The translations under genes were made by a program, and so were the position numbers. A model generated the notes under the pieces. The model was given only the letters and a program-made list of their open reading frames with translations. It searched no databases and had not been told where the DNA came from. Shown one piece after another: positions 46,257-54,379 of a stretch of 64,000 nt of DNA. The stretch is from Ferruginibacter sp. (GTDB lineage Bacteria > Bacteroidota > Bacteroidia > Chitinophagales > Chitinophagaceae): the NCBI GenBank assembly GCA_030831945.1, contig JAURKC010000002.1, forward strand, positions 116,654 to 180,653, given 5' to 3'. The first letter of the stretch is position 1; the number at the start of each line of letters is the position of its first letter.

Positions 46257-47582
46257 ATGCAATATTTCAGTACAAATCATCAATCACCCGAAGTAGATTT
46301 TAAACAGGCTACTATTAATGGACAAGCACCGGATAAGGGATTGTATTTTCCAGAACGAATACCAATTGTTTCTAAAGAACTCATTGAAAATATAAGTCAG
46401 TATTCTAATGAAGAAATTGCTTACCAGGTTATGAAACCCTATGTGGGCGATACTATTCCTGAAGATGAGCTGAGACGAATTGTAGGGGAGACTATCCAAT
46501 TTGATATACCGCTGGTAAAAGTAACCGATCGTATTTATTCTTTGGAATTGTACCATGGACCTACGCTTGCATTTAAAGATGTGGGGGCTAGATTTATGAG
46601 TAGGTGCTTGGGTTATTTTGTAAAACAATCCGAATCGAATCTAGGTAAAAATAAGAAAGTAACTGTATTAGTGGCTACCTCTGGTGATACGGGAGGTGCT
46701 GTTGCCAATGGATTTTATGAAGTAGAAGGGGTGGAGGTTGTTATTTTGTACCCTTCTGGAAAAGTAAGTTCTGTTCAGGAAAAGCAGTTAACTACTTTAG
46801 GGAAAAATATTCATGCCTTAGAAATCGATGGTACTTTCGATGACTGTCAACAAATGGTTAAGCAGGCTTTTACTGATGAACAATTAAAGCAAAACTTATT
46901 TTTAACTTCTGCGAATTCTATCAATGTAGCTCGTTGGTTGCCACAACAATTGTATTATTTTTTAGCCTACAAGCTCTGGGCAGATAAAAATAATCCTCCA
47001 GTAATAGCTGTACCCAGTGGGAATTTCGGCAATATTTGTGCTGGTATTTTGGCCTTTCAATCTGGATTACCTGTACAGCATTTTATCGCTGCTTGTAATG
47101 CTAATGATGTAGTACCAAATTATATGCAAACTCAAGACTATGTTCCTAAAAATGCAGTGGCTACTATTTCCAATGCAATGGATGTGGGCAATCCTAGTAA
47201 TTTTATTCGCATACTTGAAATTTTTCAACATCAATTTACCAATCTCGCAGCTGTATTTAGTAGTTGCAGTATTTCTGAAGAGCTTACTAAATCTACCTTA
47301 GCGTCGGTGTATAAAAATCATCACTATTTATTAGATCCTCATGGCGCTGTAGGGTTTAGTGCATTAGATCAATATTTACAATCTCATCCTGATCAAAAAG
47401 GAATTGTATTGGAAACTGCTCATCCCGTAAAATTTTATGATGCCGTTGAACCTGTGATCGGTCAATCAGTTCCGATACCTACTGCTATTCAACATCAATT
47501 GACTTTGGAAAAAAATAGTATAAAAATGGAGGCTAAAAGTGAAAGCTTGAAATCATTCTTATTGCAATTAAGTGGGACTTAG
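46257..47582 (+). CDS. thrC: Threonine synthase
   Basis: PLP enzyme converting O-phosphohomoserine to threonine. The 441-residue protein has the PLP-lysine segment HGPTLAFKDVGARFM (Lys near 107), the phosphate/PLP contact VLVATSGDTGGAVANGF near 136-152, NSINVARWLPQ, and AVPSGNFGNICAG. The long N-terminal domain with FKQATINGQAPDKGLYFPE indicates the class resembling E. coli and yeast enzymes. It is the last gene of thrABC and ends 15 bases from the convergent ytxJ-like gene. Confidence 0.97.
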   Translation: MQYFSTNHQSPEVDFKQATINGQAPDKGLYFPERIPIVSKELIENISQYSNEEIAYQVMKPYVGDTIPEDELRRIVGETIQFDIPLVKVTDRIYSLELYHGPTLAFKDVGARFMSRCLGYFVKQSESNLGKNKKVTVLVATSGDTGGAVANGFYEVEGVEVVILYPSGKVSSVQEKQLTTLGKNIHALEIDGTFDDCQQMVKQAFTDEQLKQNLFLTSANSINVARWLPQQLYYFLAYKLWADKNNPPVIAVPSGNFGNICAGILAFQSGLPVQHFIAACNANDVVPNYMQTQDYVPKNAVATISNAMDVGNPSNFIRILEIFQHQFTNLAAVFSSCSISEELTKSTLASVYKNHHYLLDPHGAVGFSALDQYLQSHPDQKGIVLETAHPVKFYDAVEPVIGQSVPIPTAIQHQLTLEKNSIKMEAKSESLKSFLLQLSGT

Positions 47583-47597
47583 ATAAGTGGATCAATT

Positions 47598-47930
47598 TTA
47601 TAAAGCTGCTTGTTCTATAATATCATCCATGTTGATTCCGGAATGACTTTCATCATAACTGCATTCACCATTTTTGATTAGAATAACTTGAGGTGATTCA
47701 TGAAATACGTCAAAATCTTCAGCAATTTTTGTAGATAATTCTCGATAGCTGATTAAATCCAGATAATAGAAATCTATGTTTTCAGGTGGGGTTGTTCTTT
47801 CCAAGCGATTTTTTGCCATTGAGCTAATGGAACAACGGGTACTGTGCTTGAATATTAATTGAGGTTGATGCTTTGATTTTTCTATAATGTCGGCCAATTG
47901 AGCTGACGAGGTCAGTGAGATCCAATCCAT
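47598..47930 (-). CDS. YtxJ-like thioredoxin-fold protein (bacillithiol-system family)
   Basis: A 110-residue monothiol protein matching the YtxJ (DUF2847) family: IFKHSTRCSIS with a single active-site Cys33 where thioredoxins have CxxC, then FYYLDLISYRELSTKIAEDF and the cis-proline segment HESPQVILIKNG. The family is proposed to act with bacillithiol, a low-molecular-weight thiol made by many Bacteroidota, by removing it from mixed disulfides. The partner genes (bshA-C, ypdA) are not in the window. The small lipoprotein gene at 47944-48060 lies 13 bases upstream on the same strand. Confidence 0.86.
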   Translation of the reverse strand: MDWISLTSSAQLADIIEKSKHQPQLIFKHSTRCSISSMAKNRLERTTPPENIDFYYLDLISYRELSTKIAEDFDVFHESPQVILIKNGECSYDESHSGINMDDIIEQAAL

Positions 47931-47943
47931 TTTAACAATGGGT

Positions 47944-48060
47944 TTAGTGAATGATGTTTTCTGTCATCGGACAGCCAGTACCTCTTCTGCTTGCTCCACA
48001 AGAAGATAGAAGAATGAGACCAGAGCTGATCAGAACTGCCAATATTAAAATCTTTTTCAT
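47944..48060 (-). CDS. Small lipoprotein, 38 aa
   Basis: A short frame, ATG at 48060 to TAA at 47946-47944. It encodes a lipoprotein signal (KKILILAVLISSGLILLSSC) with a lipobox LSSC, then a short polar tail, GASRRGTGCPMTENIIH. After processing, only about 18 residues with a second Cys would remain at the membrane. It lies 13 bases before ytxJ on the same strand, so the pair may be co-transcribed. The function is unknown. The lipobox and tidy spacing support a real gene despite its size. Confidence 0.68.
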   Translation of the reverse strand: MKKILILAVLISSGLILLSSCGASRRGTGCPMTENIIH

Positions 48061-48299
48061 TTTTAATGGTTTAGTTGATTCTACTTCAAGTTTAGCTTTG
48101 CAAATATACAAAAGCTTTCCTTTAGAGTAATAATGTTATAAATTCATGGATTAAATTTAACTTGCTAACCAGTTATCACTAAAATTGATCCAATATGACC
48201 AACTAAAAGTTGTTTAGTATTGATTAGCAACGTTTTAATTTAGATCAAATATATAATAAATTATAATACCAGCATAGTAAATTTTAAAATAAAATAAGA

Positions 48300-49073
48300 A
48301 TGGCCCTACAATTAGCTCGTCCAATTGCTTTTTTTGATCTAGAAACAACAGGAGTAAATCTCGCTACTGATAGAATCATAGAGGTTGCAATCATCAAGAT
48401 TTTACCAGATGGCACTCGTCAGGTGAAAAGGAAGCTGATCAATCCAGGTATTCCTATTCCGGCCGAAACAACTGCTATTCATGGAATTACAGATGAAATG
48501 GTCAAGGATGCACCTAGTTTTAAGCAATGTGGTAATGAGTTAAAGCAATTCATAGAGAACTGTGATATGGGAGGCTATAATAGTAATCGTTTTGATATAC
48601 CCATTTTGATGGAAGAATTTTTACGTGCAGGGATGGAGGTAGACCTGAGTACTCGTAAGATGGTAGATGTGCAACATATTTTTTACAAGATGGAGCCAAG
48701 AACCCTCACTGCTGCCTATAAATATTACTGCGATAAAGAGTTAGTTGATGCGCATAGTGCAGAAGCAGATGTAAATGCAACTATCGATGTTTTTATGTCA
48801 CAGATAGAAAGGTATCCTCATTTAGGAAATTCATTGGAGTCTATTTTGGGTATTATTGGTGAGGATAAAGTGGTGGATTATGCGCGTCGTTTTATTTTTG
48901 ATGAAAAGGGGGTAGAGGTATTTAATTTTGGTAAACACAAAGGTAGACCGGTAGTAGATGTATTAAAAGCGGAGCCTCAATATTATGATTGGATGATGCG
49001 AGGGGATTTTCCACTTCATACTAAGCAAAAGCTGACGGAGATTCTGAATCGTACACTTTTAAAAAATATTTAA
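48300..49073 (+). CDS. DnaQ-like DEDD 3'-5' exonuclease with C-terminal accessory domain
   Basis: Residues 1-175 form an exonuclease domain of the epsilon/RNase T type: motif I FFDLETTGV (Asp13, Glu15), TTAIHGITDEMV, motif II YNSNRFDIPILMEEF, and motif III AHSAEADVNATIDV with the DEDDh histidine. The remaining 80 residues contain FNFGKHKGRPVVDVLKAEP followed by YYDWMMRGDF, a small module found after exonuclease domains in many Bacteroidota proteins. It may proofread for DNA polymerase III or act in repair or RNA trimming. It is not fused to UvrC or a polymerase. Confidence 0.9.
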   Translation: MALQLARPIAFFDLETTGVNLATDRIIEVAIIKILPDGTRQVKRKLINPGIPIPAETTAIHGITDEMVKDAPSFKQCGNELKQFIENCDMGGYNSNRFDIPILMEEFLRAGMEVDLSTRKMVDVQHIFYKMEPRTLTAAYKYYCDKELVDAHSAEADVNATIDVFMSQIERYPHLGNSLESILGIIGEDKVVDYARRFIFDEKGVEVFNFGKHKGRPVVDVLKAEPQYYDWMMRGDFPLHTKQKLTEILNRTLLKNI

Positions 49074-49128
49074 ATTATTTTTTTCATAGTTCTAGTTGTA
49101 ATTTTAATTAAACCTATCTTCAATATTC

Positions 49129-49866
49129 TTGGAAAAATTAGTAATTATACCAACTTATAACGAAAAGGAAAACGTTGAAAATATTATCGCTGCAGTGATC
49201 GGCTTGCAGCAAAATTTCCATATTTTAATTATTGATGATGGTTCTCCAGATGGAACGGCCGATTTAGTTCAATCTTTAATTGCTCAGTATCCTGGTCAAT
49301 TATTTTTAGAAAAGCGGGCAGGAAAGTTGGGATTAGGCACTGCTTATATTCATGGTTTTAGATGGGCGCTATTAAATGGTTATCAATTCATTTTTGAAAT
49401 GGATGCAGATTTTTCTCATAATCCAAAAGACTTAGAAAATTTATATCTGGCTTGTAAGCAGGGGGCAGGGGTAGCGGTAGGGTCAAGATATATTAAAGGT
49501 GGTGGGGTTAAAAACTGGCCAGCTAATAGAATTGCCTTGTCTAAAGGAGCTTCATTATATACGCGCATCATTACCTCGATGCCAGTGCGGGATCCTACTG
49601 CAGGATTTGTTTGTTATACTAGACAGTTTTTAGAAACCATCAATTTAAATGCAATTAGTTTTGTAGGATATGCCTTTCAAATTGAAATGAAATTTGCTGC
49701 TTGGAAATTAGGATTCACTATCAAAGAGGTTCCTATTACTTTTATTGATCGTCAGCTAGGTGAGAGTAAAATGAATAAAGGAATTGTGAAAGAAGGGATT
49801 CTGGGCGTATTGAAATTAAGATGGATGAGTCTGTTTAAAAATTATAGAAAAAAAGTTAAAAATTAG
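49129..49866 (+). CDS. Polyprenol monophosphomannose synthase-like GT2 glycosyltransferase
   Basis: Family 2 glycosyltransferase with the dolichol-phosphate mannose synthase signature: LVIIPTYNEKENVENII at the start, IDDGSPDGTADLV near 37, the nucleotide-sugar DxD region FEMDADFSHNP near 84-94, and GSRYIKGGGVKNWP near 120. The length, 245 aa, has no membrane anchor, like the soluble class. It likely transfers a sugar from a GDP- or UDP-sugar to a polyprenyl phosphate for envelope glycans or protein O-glycosylation. The start codon is TTG at 49129; no in-frame ATG matches the conserved MEKLV beginning. Confidence 0.9.
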   Translation: MEKLVIIPTYNEKENVENIIAAVIGLQQNFHILIIDDGSPDGTADLVQSLIAQYPGQLFLEKRAGKLGLGTAYIHGFRWALLNGYQFIFEMDADFSHNPKDLENLYLACKQGAGVAVGSRYIKGGGVKNWPANRIALSKGASLYTRIITSMPVRDPTAGFVCYTRQFLETINLNAISFVGYAFQIEMKFAAWKLGFTIKEVPITFIDRQLGESKMNKGIVKEGILGVLKLRWMSLFKNYRKKVKN

Positions 49867-49971
49867 ATTGCTGATAATGCTGCTGCACCTTCCTAAAAAT
49901 TGATCTTATCCTTATTTTCTTCTTTAAAAATTGATATACTGTTAGTTTTATTGCTTCTAAAAATTATATTT

Positions 49972-50871
49972 TTATTTAAAAGCAGGATGAAACTGTTGGA
50001 GAGTAGATCTTAAATATTCTCTGTCTAAGTGAGTATAAATTTCTGTAGTGGTAATGCTTTCGTGGCCTAACATTTCTTGAACGGCTCTTAGGTCAGCCCC
50101 TCCCTCCACCAAATGCGTTGCAAAGGAATGTCGAAAGGTATGAGGAGAAATTATTTTTTGGATATCTGCAAGTCTAGCTAATTCTTTGATGATTAAAAAT
50201 ATCATTACGCGGGAAAGTTTTCCTCCTCTTCGGTTTAAAAATAAAATATCTTCATTTCCAGGTTTTATAGGAATATGAACCCTACAATCATTTCTGTAGA
50301 TTTCAATATATTTTGCCGCATCAGTACCAATTGGTATTAATCTTTCCTTGTCTCCTTTGCCGATTACTTTAATAAAGCCGAGGTCTAGATGAAGACAACT
50401 GATTCTTAGATTGACAGCTTCGCTTACCCTCAATCCACAGCTGTAAAGGGTTTCAAGAATAGCTTTGTTTCTTCCTCCTTCCGATTTACTTAAATCAATC
50501 GCATGAATCATAGAGCTAATTTCTTCAAAACTCAGTACATCGGGTAATGATCTTTTTAGTTTGGGTGATTCTAATAGCGTTGCAGGGCTGGTGGTAATGA
50601 TTTGTTCCTGTAAACAATATTTAAAAAAGCTTCTTAGTCCTGAAATGATTCTTGCTTGAGAGCCAGCAGTCATTCCTAGTTCACTAATCCATTTAATAAA
50701 ATTCTCAAGGTCTTTTAAATCTATTTGTTGAGGAGTTTTAAGTTGATCAGTTTGTTGAATCCAGGAAGTAAGTTTTTCAATATCATGCAGGTAGGCTTCT
50801 ACTGAATTATCACTCAGTGATTTTTCTAGTTGAAGAAATGCTTTATATCCTTTTTTATATGCCTCCCACAT
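49972..50871 (-). CDS. Tyrosine recombinase XerC/XerD family
   Basis: Site-specific recombinase that resolves chromosome dimers at dif. The catalytic set is complete in 299 residues: Arg148 (SCGLRVSEAVNL), Lys172 (GKGDKERLIP), His244 and Arg247 (HTFRHSFATHL), His270 (LGHESITTT) and the nucleophile Tyr279 (EIYTHLD). The N-terminal SAM-like DNA-binding domain is present. The length and the stand-alone housekeeping context favour XerD over a phage or transposon integrase. Whether it is XerC or XerD cannot be decided here. Confidence 0.92.
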   Translation of the reverse strand: MWEAYKKGYKAFLQLEKSLSDNSVEAYLHDIEKLTSWIQQTDQLKTPQQIDLKDLENFIKWISELGMTAGSQARIISGLRSFFKYCLQEQIITTSPATLLESPKLKRSLPDVLSFEEISSMIHAIDLSKSEGGRNKAILETLYSCGLRVSEAVNLRISCLHLDLGFIKVIGKGDKERLIPIGTDAAKYIEIYRNDCRVHIPIKPGNEDILFLNRRGGKLSRVMIFLIIKELARLADIQKIISPHTFRHSFATHLVEGGADLRAVQEMLGHESITTTEIYTHLDREYLRSTLQQFHPAFK

Positions 50872-51085
50872 TTGAGTTATAGTTGATCGATTGAAAATTA
50901 TAAAAATTGATATTGGCTGAATAATAGATTAGATAGGTCTTTGAACCAAAGGCTATTCATAAAATTTAAAAATGGAAAGTGAATCATTAATATATTTATG
51001 GGTTGAAAGATAAGGCTGTTTTGTTTATAAAATAGGTTAGGGGTGGTTAATTTGTAAAAATTCATTTTGTTAGCAAAGGTTTCCT

Positions 51086-51093
51086 TATTTTCG
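51086..51093 (+). promoter_or_regulatory. -7-like box before the YkgJ-family gene
   Basis: TATTTTCG matches seven of eight positions of TAnnTTTG and ends 30 bases before the ATG at 51124. Confidence 0.35.
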
Positions 51094-51123
51094 TTAAAAT
51101 TTATTTTAAATTTCTTTTCACTG

Positions 51124-51621
51124 ATGATGATAAATCTTCGTTCGTTTAAGCAAAAAGTTAGATACCATAAAAAATCCCTTAAATCTTTTTTGACTAAGTT
51201 AGAAAAAAATCCGCCAAGGGGATTACACAAATTGGTTGACCAAGTGGATAAGGAAGTATGGGCTGAAACGGAATGCTTAAGTTGTGGTAATTGTTGTAAA
51301 ACAATGACACCTACTTTTTCAGTAAAGGATATCAAAAGAATTTCTGCTCATTTTAATCAGACTCCAATAGAGTTTAAAGAAAAATGGCTTTTCTATGATA
51401 AAAAGGATAAGGATTGGCAAAATAAAAAGCAGCCCTGCCAATTCTTAAATCTTAAAGATAATAAGTGCTCGATTTATGCTATACGACCAGATGATTGTGC
51501 GGGCTTTCCACATCTTACTAAAAGAAAAACAGTAGAGTATATTGATGTATACAAACAAAATATTCAGTACTGTCCCGCTACTTTTAAAATGGTAGAGAAA
51601 ATGAAAAATTTGATTGGATAA
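51124..51621 (+). CDS. YkgJ-family cysteine cluster protein
   Basis: A 165-residue protein with the C-x2-C-x2-C-C cluster (ETECLSCGNCCKTM) and a downstream pair, PCQFLNLKDNKCSIY, plus RPDDCAGFPHL, arranged as in the YkgJ/Fe-S zinc-cluster family. The cysteines probably bind zinc or an Fe-S cluster; the biological role of the family is unclear. The upstream frame extends to a TTG at 51067, but the -7-like box at 51086 supports starting at ATG 51124 or 51127. It converges on the YraN-family gene. Confidence 0.88.
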   Translation: MMINLRSFKQKVRYHKKSLKSFLTKLEKNPPRGLHKLVDQVDKEVWAETECLSCGNCCKTMTPTFSVKDIKRISAHFNQTPIEFKEKWLFYDKKDKDWQNKKQPCQFLNLKDNKCSIYAIRPDDCAGFPHLTKRKTVEYIDVYKQNIQYCPATFKMVEKMKNLIG

Positions 51622-51636
51622 TTTTTCAAATAGTTA

Positions 51637-51993
51637 TTACAAGAATACATCTTCGATTAAAAAATACTCCACTGGCTTTCCTTGAATTATTAAAATGGAT
51701 AGAATATTAAATTGTATTCTATGCCATTGGGAATGAAGGTGAAGATATTGTTCAGCAGCATTGATAAGGTTTTGTATTTTCTTATCACCTACGCTTTGTT
51801 CTGGTAAGCCAAATTTTGTAGTTCTCCTGGTTTTTATTTCTATAAAGTGAAGCACCTCACCCTTTTCTGCTATAATATCTACTTCCCATCTGCCATATTT
51901 CCAGTTCTGTTCCAATATCGTATAGGATCTTTCCCTTAACCATCCAAGAGCCATCTTTTCTCCTTTTTTTCCTGTTTCAATATGTTTTGCCAT
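51637..51993 (-). CDS. YraN/UPF0102 family endonuclease-like protein
   Basis: A 118-residue protein of the restriction-endonuclease-like fold. Visible are GKKGEKMALGWLRERSYTILEQNWKYG, with the conserved Glu and the R-N-W-like element, and the nuclease core WEVDIIAEKGEVLHFIEIKTR, giving the D-x(n)-E-x-K triad. Members are widespread and of uncertain biological role, with links to competence and repair. It is divergent from the DUF6580-like gene and 15 bases from the end of the convergent YkgJ-family gene. Confidence 0.9.
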   Translation of the reverse strand: MAKHIETGKKGEKMALGWLRERSYTILEQNWKYGRWEVDIIAEKGEVLHFIEIKTRRTTKFGLPEQSVGDKKIQNLINAAEQYLHLHSQWHRIQFNILSILIIQGKPVEYFLIEDVFL

Positions 51994-52090
51994 ATACTTT
52001 AGACTGCGTAAACTTTTAGATGAGTTAGCTGTTAATGAAGGAGTTTAAGTGGGAAATTTATAAATATTGGTTGTAAATAGATTTATTACT

Positions 52091-52098
52091 TATTTTTG
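52091..52098 (+). promoter_or_regulatory. Bacteroidota-type -7 promoter box
   Basis: TATTTTTG is an exact TAnnTTTG match ending 20 bases before the ATG at 52119. Confidence 0.55.
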
Positions 52099-52118
52099 TC
52101 ACTGTTAAATTAAAAAAA

Positions 52119-52694
52119 ATGAAGATAGAAAGGTCAATTTTAGTCAGTTTTGTTTTATTGGTTTTGATAGCTTCTTTATATCGCTTACTTCCAGGAAGGC
52201 CCCTTGGCTTTGCCCCTCAAATTGCAATGGCACTATTTAGTGGTAGTATCATTAAAAATAAGCGGTACTCTTTTTTGATGCCTATTTTATCGATGTTATT
52301 TTCTGATATTATTTATGAAATTCTATTCCAATATAAAATTTCTTCTATTCCCGGTTTTTATGGTGGGCAAATTGAAAATTATATCTTATTTTCTTCTGTT
52401 ACTTTAATTGGTTTTTTAATTCAAAAACAAAATTGGTTTAAGATTTTAACAGGCGGAGTAGCTGGAGCTACTTTTTACTTTTTAACTTCTAATTTCTTGG
52501 TTTGGATAGCAGGCGGATTAGCTATTAATAATTTGCCCTATGCTAAAACTTTGGAAGGTTTACTTACTTGTTATGCTGCTGCCATTCCTTTTTATTTGGG
52601 CAGCTTGTATGCTACAATAATTTTCAGTGTTATTTTATTTGGAGGCTATCGTCTTTTTTCAAAACAGTCAGTACCAATCAAAGCGACGGCTTAA
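52119..52694 (+). CDS. DUF6580-like integral membrane protein
   Basis: A 191-residue protein with five or six membrane helices. It opens with ILVSFVLLVLIASLYRLLP, then has LGFAPQIAMALFSGSII and LMPILSMLFSDIIYEIL, followed by NYILFSSVTLIGFLI and TGGVAGATFYFLTSNFLVWI. This resembles the small putative-transporter family DUF6580, whose shape recalls ECF S-components. No transported substrate is visible, and no ECF transporter genes are adjacent. It ends at a shared palindromic terminator. Confidence 0.78.
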   Translation: MKIERSILVSFVLLVLIASLYRLLPGRPLGFAPQIAMALFSGSIIKNKRYSFLMPILSMLFSDIIYEILFQYKISSIPGFYGGQIENYILFSSVTLIGFLIQKQNWFKILTGGVAGATFYFLTSNFLVWIAGGLAINNLPYAKTLEGLLTCYAAAIPFYLGSLYATIIFSVILFGGYRLFSKQSVPIKATA

Positions 52695-52706
52695 TATAAT
52701 AATTCA

Positions 52707-52748
52707 TTTATAAAAAAAGCCACTCCATGGAGTGGCTTTTTTTATAAA
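52707..52748. terminator. Perfect 42-base palindromic bidirectional terminator
   Basis: Twenty-one bases on each side of 52727/52728 are exactly complementary: TTTATA7-GCCACTCCA on the left and its reverse complement on the right. The central GCCACTCC/GGAGTGGC core is flanked by A7 and T7 runs, so it can end both the DUF6580-like gene and rnhA; it overlaps the rnhA stop codon region. Confidence 0.92.
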
Positions 52749-53203
52749 GATTCCTCATATCCCGTATCCACAAGCAGATGCTTTCCAGCTGCTGCATTGG
52801 TGGCCAATTCATCGCATCTATTATTGTGAGGGTTGTCAGCATGACCTTTTACCCATATAAATTTGATAGTAAACTGTTTTGATAATTCAAAGTAATGCTT
52901 CCAAAGGTCTTTATTCTTTTTTCCTCCTTTGAAATCTGTTTTAATCCAAGTATTTAACCATCCTTTTTCAACAGCGTTCACTACATACTGACTATCGGAA
53001 TAAACCGTAATGGGTAATTCATTTTTTTTGATGGTTTCTAATCCTGCAATTACAGCCAGTAGCTCCATTCTATTATTAGTAGTTAGTCGAAAACCTTGAG
53101 ATAATTCTTTGTGGTGATGTCCTGACATTAGCACTACGCCATATCCACCAGGACCAGGATTACCTCTTGAGGAACCATCTGTGTAAATGATTATTTTGGA
53201 CAT
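52742..53203 (-). CDS. rnhA: Ribonuclease HI
   Basis: Degrades RNA in RNA-DNA hybrids. The 153-residue protein has YTDGSSRGNPGPGGYG with Asp9, the catalytic Glu in TTNNRMELLAVIAGLE near 46, VYSDSQYVVNAVEKGW with the third Asp near 68, and VKGHADNPHNNRCDELA with the catalytic His and final Asp. The handle helix (WIKTDFKGGKKNKDLW) is present, as in E. coli RNase HI. It stands alone with a shared terminator downstream. Confidence 0.96.
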   Translation of the reverse strand: MSKIIIYTDGSSRGNPGPGGYGVVLMSGHHHKELSQGFRLTTNNRMELLAVIAGLETIKKNELPITVYSDSQYVVNAVEKGWLNTWIKTDFKGGKKNKDLWKHYFELSKQFTIKFIWVKGHADNPHNNRCDELATNAAAGKHLLVDTGYEESL

Positions 53204-53259
53204 TGAATGATTATAAGTACTAATTTATTTGCTTATTGGTAGAGACTGTCTAAATAATT

Positions 53260-54354
53260 TTATTGTTCAATTAATTCAATTGAACTATTCTCATCTATTC
53301 CGCTCAAAATCTGTACATAATCTTGTGTTTTTATTCCAGTTTTAACAGCTACTCTTTGATGATTGTTAGAGAGAGAAACTGAGTCACCATTCAATAAATA
53401 ATCTATTGGTATTACTAATGCACCCTTGGCCTCTTTAATCAATATATTTACTTGAACCTTACTCCCTAAAGCCAATGGTTTGGCAGAGGAATCTACGATG
53501 GCATCAACAATATAAGATTGTGTATTTTCATCGATGAATGGATGGATTTTTGTGATGGTACCTTTAAAAATACTATTGTGATCAACTGCCGAAGCAATGA
53601 GTATACTTTGGTTTATAGTTATAGATTTGATATCTTCTGCAGCTATAAAAAGTTTTAAAATAGTTTTACTAGAGCCAACCCTACAGATGGGCTCTCCTTT
53701 TCTAATTAAATCACCTTTTGATTTGAATATTTTCAAAATGATTGCATCCTCATTTTCAATGGACACCTTGCTATATTTTAAGTTTTGTTCTTGTATTTTT
53801 AAATGTGATTTTGCGTTTAACTCATTCAAAGCTACCATCGCCTTAAGATCCTCTAATGATTTTTGAAGAAGGGTTCTATTGGTTTGGCTATTGAAAAATT
53901 CAGCTTTTGTTCTTTCTAAATCTAATGCTGAAACAGCGTGTTTATCAAATAGTCTTTGATATCTATTCATATTCACACTGTCATTGCTGCATTTTAATAT
54001 GGCTTGGTTTATCTGCTCTTTTAATTTTACAATTTGTGGAGCATTTTCCTGCATATTATTTTTTGAGAAATTATAATTTGTCTCAGCATTTTCTAATTGG
54101 GTTAGTTGTAATTCATTTCCAATTTGGCATACGGGCTGTCCTGGTTTAACCGTATCACCCTCATTTAAATAGAGATACTTTATATTTCCATCCATCAGGG
54201 AAGGGATATTGTATTCAATTTCGGGTACTAATTTACCAGTGGCGTAGATAAAATCTTTTAAATCCTTTTTAACAGGCTTCGTTTGTTCTACTTCATCAGC
54301 GCAACTTGCTAGGAAATTCAAAGTAATAAAAAGGTAAATAAATATATTCTTCAT
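53260..54354 (-). CDS. Efflux periplasmic adaptor lipoprotein (HlyD/MFP family)
   Basis: Membrane-fusion adaptor, 364 aa. The signal peptide ends in a lipobox (TLNFLASC), so it is a lipoprotein. Next come the lipoyl/barrel-sandwich half (YLYLNEGDTVKPGQPVCQIG), an alpha-hairpin coiled coil at about 80-190, the second lipoyl half (IFKSKGDLIRKGEPICRVG), and beta-barrel and proximal domains ending IDYLLNGDSVSL. It would link an inner-membrane pump to a TolC-type channel. The channel gene lies 25 bases upstream on the same strand, but neither an RND, an ABC nor an MFS pump gene is present nearby; the third gene of the set is a DUF4239-like protein. Confidence 0.87.
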   Translation of the reverse strand: MKNIFIYLFITLNFLASCADEVEQTKPVKKDLKDFIYATGKLVPEIEYNIPSLMDGNIKYLYLNEGDTVKPGQPVCQIGNELQLTQLENAETNYNFSKNNMQENAPQIVKLKEQINQAILKCSNDSVNMNRYQRLFDKHAVSALDLERTKAEFFNSQTNRTLLQKSLEDLKAMVALNELNAKSHLKIQEQNLKYSKVSIENEDAIILKIFKSKGDLIRKGEPICRVGSSKTILKLFIAAEDIKSITINQSILIASAVDHNSIFKGTITKIHPFIDENTQSYIVDAIVDSSAKPLALGSKVQVNILIKEAKGALVIPIDYLLNGDSVSLSNNHQRVAVKTGIKTQDYVQILSGIDENSSIELIEQ

Positions 54355-54379
54355 AGTAGGTTAATTGTTCACGTTAAAA

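Noticed and set aside
50898..51335. Minus-strand frame of 145 codons upstream of xerD
   Set aside because: Overlaps the start of the convincing YkgJ-family gene on the other strand and is Phe/Leu-rich low complexity.
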